From contig JBEKCS010000062.1 in assembly GCA_050014755.1 (NCBI GenBank), forward strand, positions 1 through 23,136: 23,136 nucleotides of DNA, given 5' to 3'. Below the pieces are notes generated by a model that saw nothing but the letters and a program-made list of their open reading frames with translations, was not told the origin of the DNA and searched no databases. The DNA comes from Bog-756 sp050014755. Its GTDB lineage: Bacteria; Actinomycetota; Acidimicrobiia; Acidimicrobiales; RAAP-2. Each line of letters opens with the position of its first letter. Positions within the stretch are counted from its first letter, which is position 1. This document shows positions 15,243 through 20,631 of the stretch, piece by piece. A program made the position numbers and the translations under genes.

Positions 15243-15791
15243 TCAGTCGCCGGCCCAACAGCCGAGGATGACGTCGGCCACCGTCACCGCCACGTACCCC
15301 GCGCTGGTGGGCGGGACGCCGAATTGCGGAGGCAGTCCCGAGATGTCGACCAGCAGCACCTTCCAGTCCTTGCGCACGACGACCGAGCCGTCGGAGGTCT
15401 GGAACGCCCCCTGGCCGAGTCCCTCCAGATCCCGGGAATTGCCCATCCGTGCCGCCAGTTCGTGGAAGTACGCATAGGTCTGGTCCCAGCTGGACAGTTC
15501 CTTGACCGACACGGTGTAGGAACCCGACGGTGTCGACGTGGGATAGCCGTACGTGCACGAATAGAGGTGGTCCGTCCACGTCGGGGTCGACACCGTGGCC
15601 GTCTCGCCCAGGGCGGAGGCCATGTCCGCCTGGGCCTCGGCCGAGCAGATCTGGCGGGCGATGGGCGACGGTACCGCTCCCGCCGGCTTCGGCACCTCGG
15701 TGGTCGTGGGCGATCCAGACGTCGCCCCGCCCGAGCAACCGGCGACCGCCAACCCGGCAACGAGGAGGAGGCCGACGGTTCGGACGCGCAC
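15243..15791 (-). CDS. Secreted lipoprotein of unknown function (DUF3558-like pattern)
   Basis: This 182-residue lipoprotein starts with VRVRTVGLLLVAGLAVAGC. The lipobox VAGC gives lipidation at Cys19, followed by a Ser/Thr/Pro-rich linker. The mature part contains ICSAEAQADMASALG, a second Cys in LYSCTYGY, LEGLGQGAFQTSDGSVVVRKDWKVLLVDISG and a C-terminal Cys in ILGCWAGD, so a disulfide is possible. The spacing of Cys, GLG.GA and a V.V strand recalls actinobacterial DUF3558 lipoproteins; that link is weak. GTG 15791 is preceded by TACTCT and exactly 7 nt, which decides it against a longer reading from 15911. Role unknown; it lies downstream of, and on the same strand as, the TRAM methyltransferase gene but has its own promoter. 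Confidence 0.82.
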   Translation of the reverse strand: MRVRTVGLLLVAGLAVAGCSGGATSGSPTTTEVPKPAGAVPSPIARQICSAEAQADMASALGETATVSTPTWTDHLYSCTYGYPTSTPSGSYTVSVKELSSWDQTYAYFHELAARMGNSRDLEGLGQGAFQTSDGSVVVRKDWKVLLVDISGLPPQFGVPPTSAGYVAVTVADVILGCWAGD

Positions 15792-15798
15792 GGGGCCG

Positions 15799-15804
15799 AG
15801 AGTA
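15799..15804 (-). promoter_or_regulatory. Putative -10 element (TACTCT) of a leaderless promoter
   Basis: On the minus strand TACTCT is followed by 7 nt and GTG 15791. It sits in the 100-nt gap after the TRAM methyltransferase gene, which implies separate transcription of the lipoprotein gene. Confidence 0.5.
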
Positions 15805-15891
15805 GCAGCGGCCCTTGCGACGGCTCCGTCGTCGGAGGCCGGTCGTGCCGCAGGGAATCCGGCGGCCAGGGGGCGCCCGACGCCGCCGGCC

Positions 15892-17157
15892 TCAGGCGCC
15901 GGGGGGCGCAAGAACCCCGACCAGCTCGACGTGCTCGGTCATCGGGAACAGGTCGAAGGCGCGCAGCGACCGGAGGCTCCAGCCGGCATCGAGCAGGACC
16001 TTCAGGTCGCGGGCGAACGGGGCGGGCTCGCAGGAGACGTAGACCACCCTCCTCGGCGCCGGAACCAGCCCGCCCAGCGCCGCCATCACCTCGCGGCCGG
16101 CCCCGGCCCGGGCCGGGTCGAGGACCACCAGGTTCGGACGACCCAGGCGACGGGCAACCAGGACAGGGGTCACGTCTGCCCGCGCGACCTCGACGTTGCG
16201 GAAGCCGGACACGTTCCTCCGGAGGTCGGCCACCGCCAACCCGCTCCGCTCGACGGCGGACACGACACCGTCCGGCCCGACGGCGCGGGCCAGTGCGACG
16301 GTGAACAGTCCGGCTCCCGCGTACAGGTCGACCACGCGGTCCCCCGGGCGGGCTCCGGCACCATCCAGAACGGCCCGGGTCAGTACCTCGGCCGCCCCCG
16401 GGTGCACCTGCCAGAACACACCGGCGTGGACCTCGAAGCGGTTGCCCAGCACGTCGACGTCGACGTGATCGGGCGCCCGCAGGGTCCGACCCTTCCAGAC
16501 GAGGCCGGCGTCGACGTCGGGCAGTCCCGCGAGGCGCTGCTTCCCCGTCTCCACGAGCACCACCGGCGTGCCCCCGTCGGGCGACGTCGACACCTCGATC
16601 TGGCGGGCGCCCGCCCACGACACGGATCCGACCGCCACCCGGTTGACCTCGTCGGTGGCGATCGGGCACACCTCCACGTGCACGATGTCGTGGCTCCGGT
16701 GGCGCCGCAGCCCGGCCATGCCCTCCCGGTCGACGGCGAACGCCACCCTCGTCCGCCAGGCGAGGCCCCCCGGTGCGCCGTCGACTTCCTCCACCTCGAC
16801 CCGCAGGTCCACCCCGGCCACCCTGGCGAGCTGCTCGGCGACGAGGTCCTCCTTCAGTCGGCGTTGGGCGGCCAGGGCCACGTGCTGGAAGTCGCACCCG
16901 CCACACCGACCGGGCCCGGCATGGGGACAGACCGGCTCGACCCGGTCCGGCGACGGGTCGAGCACCTCGACGGCGTCGGCCCGCAGGAACGAGGTCGTCT
17001 CCGAGGTGATGTGGGCGCGCACCCGCTCTCCGGGGAGGCTGTGACGGACGAAGACGACCCGCCCGTCCGGTCCGCGGGCGACGCACCCCCCGCCGGCGGC
17101 GATGGCACCCACCTCGAGCTCGACGACATCGTCCGGCACGGTGCGACGTTCGGCCAT
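15892..17157 (-). CDS. TRAM-domain class I SAM-dependent RNA (uracil-5-)-methyltransferase, RlmD/TrmA family
   Basis: This 421-residue enzyme is predicted to methylate C5 of a uridine in rRNA or tRNA. The N-terminal TRAM domain (about 10-65) binds RNA. Cys77, Cys85, Cys88 and Cys164 fit the [4Fe-4S] ligand set of the RlmD-type branch (CPHAGPGRCGGC ... VCP). A central domain leads to the Rossmann methyltransferase part: FWQV (Gln250), VDLYAGAGLFTVALA (276-290, SAM motif I), VVLDPARAG (Asp347), the catalytic Cys376 in YVSCEPAPFARDL, and the C-terminal HVE (Glu411, general base). The usual SCNP is SCEP here, a tolerated-looking variant. The ATG at 17157 has TAAGAA 7 nt upstream, an imperfect leaderless signal. 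Which RNA position is modified cannot be told from the sequence. Confidence 0.9.
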   Translation of the reverse strand: MAERRTVPDDVVELEVGAIAAGGGCVARGPDGRVVFVRHSLPGERVRAHITSETTSFLRADAVEVLDPSPDRVEPVCPHAGPGRCGGCDFQHVALAAQRRLKEDLVAEQLARVAGVDLRVEVEEVDGAPGGLAWRTRVAFAVDREGMAGLRRHRSHDIVHVEVCPIATDEVNRVAVGSVSWAGARQIEVSTSPDGGTPVVLVETGKQRLAGLPDVDAGLVWKGRTLRAPDHVDVDVLGNRFEVHAGVFWQVHPGAAEVLTRAVLDGAGARPGDRVVDLYAGAGLFTVALARAVGPDGVVSAVERSGLAVADLRRNVSGFRNVEVARADVTPVLVARRLGRPNLVVLDPARAGAGREVMAALGGLVPAPRRVVYVSCEPAPFARDLKVLLDAGWSLRSLRAFDLFPMTEHVELVGVLAPPGA

Positions 17158-17164
17158 GGCCCGG

Positions 17165-17170
17165 TTCTTA
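17165..17170 (-). promoter_or_regulatory. Imperfect -10 element (TAAGAA) for the TRAM methyltransferase
   Basis: On the minus strand TAAGAA is followed by 7 nt and ATG 17157. The sixth base is A, not the consensus T, so this is the weakest of the five leaderless candidates. Confidence 0.3.
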
Positions 17171-17182
17171 GCACCCGAGGGG

Positions 17183-17196
17183 CGGACGCCCGTCCG
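17183..17196. promoter_or_regulatory. Perfect inverted repeat between divergent promoters, possible operator
   Basis: CGGACG (17183-17188), CC, CGTCCG (17191-17196) is a 6-2-6 palindrome. It lies in the spacer just upstream of the nitroreductase -10 candidate and upstream of the methyltransferase promoter. Repression of one or both genes is an inference; high GC makes chance palindromes common. Confidence 0.25.
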
Positions 17197-17200
17197 GCAG

Positions 17201-17206
17201 TACGGT
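17201..17206 (+). promoter_or_regulatory. Putative -10 element (TACGGT) for the nitroreductase gene
   Basis: TACGGT predicts a start of transcription near 17213 and a leader of about 44 nt. That leader contains the GGAGGA Shine-Dalgarno (17247-17252). Confidence 0.35.
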
Positions 17207-17256
17207 GAGGGCCGACCCACCGCCACCCGGCGGTGCCGGACCCTGTGGAGGACACC

Positions 17257-17925
17257 GTGGACATCTTCGAGGCGCTCTACACGACACGAGCCATGCGCCG
17301 GGTACGACCGGATCCGGTGCCGATGGACGTCCAGGCCTCGATTCTCGATGCCGCCATCCGCGCCCCATCGGGCGGCAACACGCAGAACTGGCGGTTCCTC
17401 CTGGTCGACGACAAGGAGGTCATCGGGCGGATCGCACCTCTGTACCAGGCCGCCATCGCCCAGCTGTGGACCACGGTCTACGCCGACCGGCTGGCCGCCG
17501 CCGCCGCCGACCCCGACGACCCCGAGAGCATCCAGATGCTCAAGGTCCAACGCTCGGCCCAGTGGCTCGCCGACCACTTCGCCGAAGTACCGCTCTTCCT
17601 CTTCGCGTTCATCCAGGGGGACCCGACGGGCGGCTCCATCTATCCGGCGGTGTGGAGCGCCCAGCTGGCCGCCCGGGCCCACGGGGTCGGGAGCTCCCTG
17701 ACCGCGGTGCTCGGTTTTTGGTATCCGACCGAGACCTTCGAGATCCTGGGGGTTCCCACCGACGAGCAGTGGATCATGGCCTGCTGCGTGAGCTTCGGGT
17801 ACCCGACGGGCCGCTGGGGAGTGGCCGATCGGCGACCCGTCCACGAGGTCGCCTACCGCAACCGTTGGGGCGCGCCGGCCGGGTTCACCGTGGACGGACC
17901 GCTGTGGTCACCCGGGCAGGACTGA
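17257..17925 (+). CDS. Nitroreductase-family FMN-dependent oxidoreductase
   Basis: This 222-residue protein of the nitroreductase fold begins VDIFEALYTTRAMRRVRPDPVP, with the FMN-binding Arg cluster (TTRAMRR). It continues with ILDAAIRAPSGGNTQNWRFLLVDD, the typical APSGGN.Q.W segment. The C-terminal part has AARAHGVGSSLTAVLGF and FGYPTGRWG, where FMN-phosphate contacts lie in this family. No membrane or signal segment is seen. GTG 17257 is preferred to GTG 17233 because GGAGGA ends 4 nt upstream. The enzyme probably works as a homodimer using NAD(P)H. The substrate (nitro compound, quinone, flavin or unsaturated acid) is unknown. The gene is divergent from the TRAM methyltransferase gene across a 99-nt region. 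Confidence 0.9.
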   Translation: MDIFEALYTTRAMRRVRPDPVPMDVQASILDAAIRAPSGGNTQNWRFLLVDDKEVIGRIAPLYQAAIAQLWTTVYADRLAAAAADPDDPESIQMLKVQRSAQWLADHFAEVPLFLFAFIQGDPTGGSIYPAVWSAQLAARAHGVGSSLTAVLGFWYPTETFEILGVPTDEQWIMACCVSFGYPTGRWGVADRRPVHEVAYRNRWGAPAGFTVDGPLWSPGQD

Positions 17926-17977
17926 GCGAGATCCGGGCTGCGACCTGAGGCAAACACCCTGGTCAGCGGTCCGCTGC

Positions 17978-17983
17978 TAGAGT
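17978..17983 (+). promoter_or_regulatory. Possible -10 element (TAGAGT) upstream of the tRNA
   Basis: TAGAGT lies about 85 nt before the tRNA in the 142-nt gap after the nitroreductase stop. No -35 box is recognised, and the leader would need processing by RNase P. Confidence 0.2.
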
Positions 17984-18067
17984 CCTGGACCTGCAGTCCT
18001 GCGGCTGTGGCCCGACGGTGGGGCCGCTCACCTCCACGGACCACGCGCGACAGGATTGCCACGCCTC

Positions 18068-18142
18068 GCCGGTGTAGCTCAATGGCTAGAGTCCCTGCCT
18101 TCCAAGCAGGTTATGCGAGTTCGATTCTCGTCACCGGCTCCA
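18068..18142 (+). tRNA. tRNA-Gly (anticodon TCC)
   Basis: The sequence folds as a full cloverleaf. The acceptor stem is GCCGGTG (18068-18074) with CACCGGC (18132-18138), discriminator T18139 and encoded CCA (18140-18142). The D-stem is GCTC with GAGT. The anticodon stem is CCTGC with GCAGG around loop CTTCCAA, giving anticodon TCC, which reads GGA/GGG. The T-arm is GCGAG-TTCGATT-CTCGT, closed by a G-T wobble. Confidence 0.97.
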
Positions 18143-18146
18143 GATC

Positions 18147-18185
18147 GACCGTGTCGAACGCCGATGGTCGACGCTCGACACGGTC
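18147..18185 (+). terminator. Perfect 11-bp inverted repeat just after the tRNA, candidate terminator or processing hairpin
   Basis: GACCGTGTCGA (18147-18157) and TCGACACGGTC (18175-18185) form an uninterrupted 11-bp stem with a 17-nt loop, 4 nt after the CCA end. No U-tract follows, so intrinsic termination is only a possibility; 3'-end processing is another. Confidence 0.5.
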
Positions 18186-18582
18186 ATGCTCGCCAAGGAG
18201 AACGGCGCTCTAGTCGCCGAGCCCGACCGGACTCCCCAGTGGTTGGCCAACGCCATCGATGACGGCCGCATCGCGGTGGGGCGGTCACCACCATCGACGG
18301 GATCTCCCCGGCCCGAGGGCCGGGCTCGCAGATCGCACCGCCGGCGCGGGGGACCTCCCACGTGCGCACCCTGTACCTGCTATCAGCGCTGCTCGGGGCG
18401 AACTGACCGTGGTAGCCCCAGAGGGTCACCGGAACCGGGTGACTCCACGAGAATCATGCTCGCTTCATGTGAGAATTCGAAGTTGTGCTTGCGACAATCC
18501 GAGTTCCATGACACCATGACGCAGCCTAGGGGAGAGGCGGGGTGAGCGGCAGGTGGTGAGGGGGCCCGGGGACACCCTGGGG
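18186..18582. other. Gene-free stretch
   Basis: I can support no gene here. A 119-codon open frame (18186-18545) has composition and residue use unlike the neighbours (Arg/Gly/Pro-rich, then Cys-rich), no ribosome binding site and no recognisable family. Part of the stretch (about 18445-18520) is noticeably less GC-rich than its surroundings and includes TTGT-N7-ACAA (18483-18497). It may hold the promoter of the downstream secreted-protein genes, but no TANNNT box with good spacing stands out. Confidence 0.5.
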
Positions 18583-18656
18583 ATCACCGCTTGAGTGCTC
18601 ATGCGTCTACCGACGCAACCAGTCCCTCCTACCGGGGTTTGTCGATCGCGGATGAT
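18583..18656 (+). promoter_or_regulatory. Structured 5' leader, candidate cis-regulatory RNA
   Basis: ATCACCGC (18583-18590) can pair with GCGG-A-TGAT (18648-18656) through 8 bp and one bulged A, closing a 74-nt domain. Inside lie GCGTC-TACC-GACGC (18603-18616), a 5-bp hairpin, and CCC/GGG plus AACC/GGTT pairings around 18617-18638. The closing stem ends directly at the AGGAGG (18658-18663) of the next gene, so folding could control ribosome access. It matches no riboswitch class I can confirm. Confidence 0.3.
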
Positions 18657-18668
18657 GAGGAGGAACGG

Positions 18669-20537
18669 ATGAAGCGTCCAGCCAAGCTGGCAGGTCGGTC
18701 CACGAAGATCGGTGCGGCACTCGTCACCATGGCCGCCGGGCTGGTCGTCCCGCTCGCGGCCTTGGGCGGCTCGACCCCCGCCGGGGCGGACACGCCGCAG
18801 TACACGATGCAGTGCACGTCGAGCTATGGGCCGTCGTTGCTCCCCGGACTGACCATGGGGACCATCTCCGCCAATCCGGTGGCGCCGGGCGGGACCTTCA
18901 CCATCAAGAACTACGGCTTCCAGCTCGACCTCTCCTCGGAGGCGACCCAGCTGAACGGGTTCTCCGTGTCCGTCGTGTTCACCACCAGCGTCACCACGAC
19001 GGGCGCCTCACCGTCGTCCGTCAACACCACGATCAACATCCCTCCGTACCCCATCTCGCCCGGCCATGCGACGCCGTCCGGGACCGGCTCGGCCGGCACC
19101 TTCACTGCGGATTCCAACGGAGCCACCGAGGTGACCGTGTCGCCCGGTGAGACCGGCAACATGTCCCTCACCATCGGTGCTCCGCTCAACCTCACCGAGA
19201 CGGCCACCTGTGTGATCACCAACTCCGGCGGCACGCCGATCACCCCGCCGGTGATGGATTCGGTGCCGATCGCCGTCCCAGCCGGCTCCATCAGCGCTGT
19301 CCTCCCCAACGCCAGCCCGCTGGCCGGTGGTACCGCGGTGGTCATCCACGGGACCAATCTCGCCGGGGCCACGAAGGTCTTCTTCGGTCAGACCCCGGCC
19401 AGGAGCTTCACCCAGCTCTCCCCCGACGCCATCGCCGCGGTCGCACCTGCGGGGACGGCGGGAACCGTCGCGGTCCGAGTCGTGACTTCCGCCGGTAGCT
19501 CGATAGCGAACCCGGGCGATGCGTTCACCTACACGGACGGGCCGATCGTCACCAGGGTGAGTCCGTCGACCGGTCCGCCCTCCGGCGGCACGTCGGTCAC
19601 CATCTCCGGATCGAGCTTCACCGGCGCGACGGCGGTCGACTTCGGTTCAGCCGCCGCGACGTTCACGGTCGACAGCGCCACGAGGATCACCGCGACGGCC
19701 CCGGCCGGGACCGGCGCGGTCAACGTGACCGTCCACGGACCCTCCGGGGTGTCGGTGGTCAGTGCCCAGGACCGGTTCAACTACCGCACCGGCTACTGGT
19801 TGGTGGCCGCCGACGGCGGGGTCTTCGCCTACGGGAATGCACCGTTCGAGGGCTCGGCAGGAAATCTCGCGCTCAACGCACCCGTTGTCGGGATGACCGC
19901 CACGCCGGATCACGGTGGGTACTGGCTGGTGGCCGCCGACGGCGGGGTCTTCGCCTACGGCGACGCCGGGTTCTTCGGCTCCGCCGGCAATCTGACCCTC
20001 GATGCACCCATCGTCGGAATGGCCGCCACCCCGGACGGGTTCGGCTACTGGCTGGTGGCCGCCGACGGCGGGGTCTTCGCCTACGGCGACGCCGGGTTCT
20101 TCGGCTCCGCCGGCAATCTGACCCTCGGGGCACCCATCGTCGGAATGGCCACCACCCCGGACGGGGGCGGCTACTGGCTGGTAGGCGCCGACGGCGGGGT
20201 CTTCGCCTACGGCGACGCCCGGTTCTTCGGCTCGTCCGGGGAACAGCGCCTGTCCAGCCCGGTGGTCGGCATCGCCCCCACCGCCGACGGCGCCGGCTAT
20301 TGGATGGTCACCTGCTCCGGCGCGGTCCTCAACTACGGCGACGCCGGAAACTCCGGGTCCGCCGCCGGGATCCGGCTGAGGCTGCCGGTGGTGGGCATCG
20401 GCGCGGCCAGCGGGGACAGCGCCTACTGGCTCGCCGCCGGTGACGGCGGGGTCTTCGCCTACGGGGGAGCGGCATTCGACGGTTCGGCCGCCGGTGACCA
20501 ACTCAACTCGCCGGTGATCGGGATCTCGGTCGCATGA
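18669..20537 (+). CDS. Secreted protein: Cys-flanked N-terminal domain, two IPT/TIG domains, six 42-residue repeats
   Basis: This 622-residue exported protein starts at ATG 18669, with AGGAGG 5 nt upstream; a TTG at 18591 would add 26 residues and read through the structured leader. A basic start and hydrophobic core (14-33) end at PAGA, so cleavage after Ala40 is likely. Residues 41 to about 205 form a beta-rich domain bounded by Cys49 (YTMQC) and Cys181 (TATC). Two IPT/TIG immunoglobulin-like domains follow (about 207-289 and 290-374: SAVLPNASPLAGGTAVVIHGTNL, and RVSPSTGPPSGGTSVTISGSSF). The remainder is six GYWLVAADGGVFAYGDA repeats to the C-terminus. There is no catalytic domain or wall-sorting motif. 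I infer a surface or matrix protein. It is followed 94 nt later by a related secreted protein, probably in the same transcript. Confidence 0.9.
   Translation: MKRPAKLAGRSTKIGAALVTMAAGLVVPLAALGGSTPAGADTPQYTMQCTSSYGPSLLPGLTMGTISANPVAPGGTFTIKNYGFQLDLSSEATQLNGFSVSVVFTTSVTTTGASPSSVNTTINIPPYPISPGHATPSGTGSAGTFTADSNGATEVTVSPGETGNMSLTIGAPLNLTETATCVITNSGGTPITPPVMDSVPIAVPAGSISAVLPNASPLAGGTAVVIHGTNLAGATKVFFGQTPARSFTQLSPDAIAAVAPAGTAGTVAVRVVTSAGSSIANPGDAFTYTDGPIVTRVSPSTGPPSGGTSVTISGSSFTGATAVDFGSAAATFTVDSATRITATAPAGTGAVNVTVHGPSGVSVVSAQDRFNYRTGYWLVAADGGVFAYGNAPFEGSAGNLALNAPVVGMTATPDHGGYWLVAADGGVFAYGDAGFFGSAGNLTLDAPIVGMAATPDGFGYWLVAADGGVFAYGDAGFFGSAGNLTLGAPIVGMATTPDGGGYWLVGADGGVFAYGDARFFGSSGEQRLSSPVVGIAPTADGAGYWMVTCSGAVLNYGDAGNSGSAAGIRLRLPVVGIGAASGDSAYWLAAGDGGVFAYGGAAFDGSAAGDQLNSPVIGISVA
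19791..20534 (+). repeat. Six tandem 126-bp coding repeats
   Basis: Units begin at 19791, 19917, 20043, 20169, 20295 and 20421, each exactly 126 bp apart; the last is slightly shortened by the stop. Units 2 and 3 are almost identical in DNA over about 85 bp, and units 5 and 6 are diverged. They encode the same 42-residue module as the array at 1084-1584 in the NlpC/P60 gene. Confidence 0.95.
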
Positions 20538-20631
20538 GGCCCGGTCACCGGACGGGGCGCCACCGCATCGGGGCGACGGGGGTTCGAACGCTATGGAACG
20601 CACCTACGGCAAGGAAGCAGGGGAAGTAACC

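Noticed and set aside
15284..17086. 600-codon minus-strand open frame across the lipoprotein and methyltransferase genes
   Set aside because: Same strand but a different frame from two genes with clear motifs; its own product is Arg-rich without any motif.
18068..18185. Integrated element at the tRNA 3' end
   Set aside because: No integrase, no second copy of the tRNA 3' end and no mobile genes are visible downstream; the inverted repeat alone is not an att site.
18186..18545. 119-codon open frame after the tRNA
   Set aside because: It begins at the end of the post-tRNA inverted repeat, has no ribosome binding site and no plausible protein composition.
18583..18656. GEMM-I cyclic-di-GMP riboswitch
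   Set aside because: GACGCAACC and a GGGGTTT segment look superficially similar, but the GCAAACC half and the GACGCAAAGCC motif are missing.
20593..20631. Separate short leader peptide before the FN3 protein
   Set aside because: The ATG at 20593 is in frame with the main gene without an intervening stop, so it is an alternative start, not a separate peptide.
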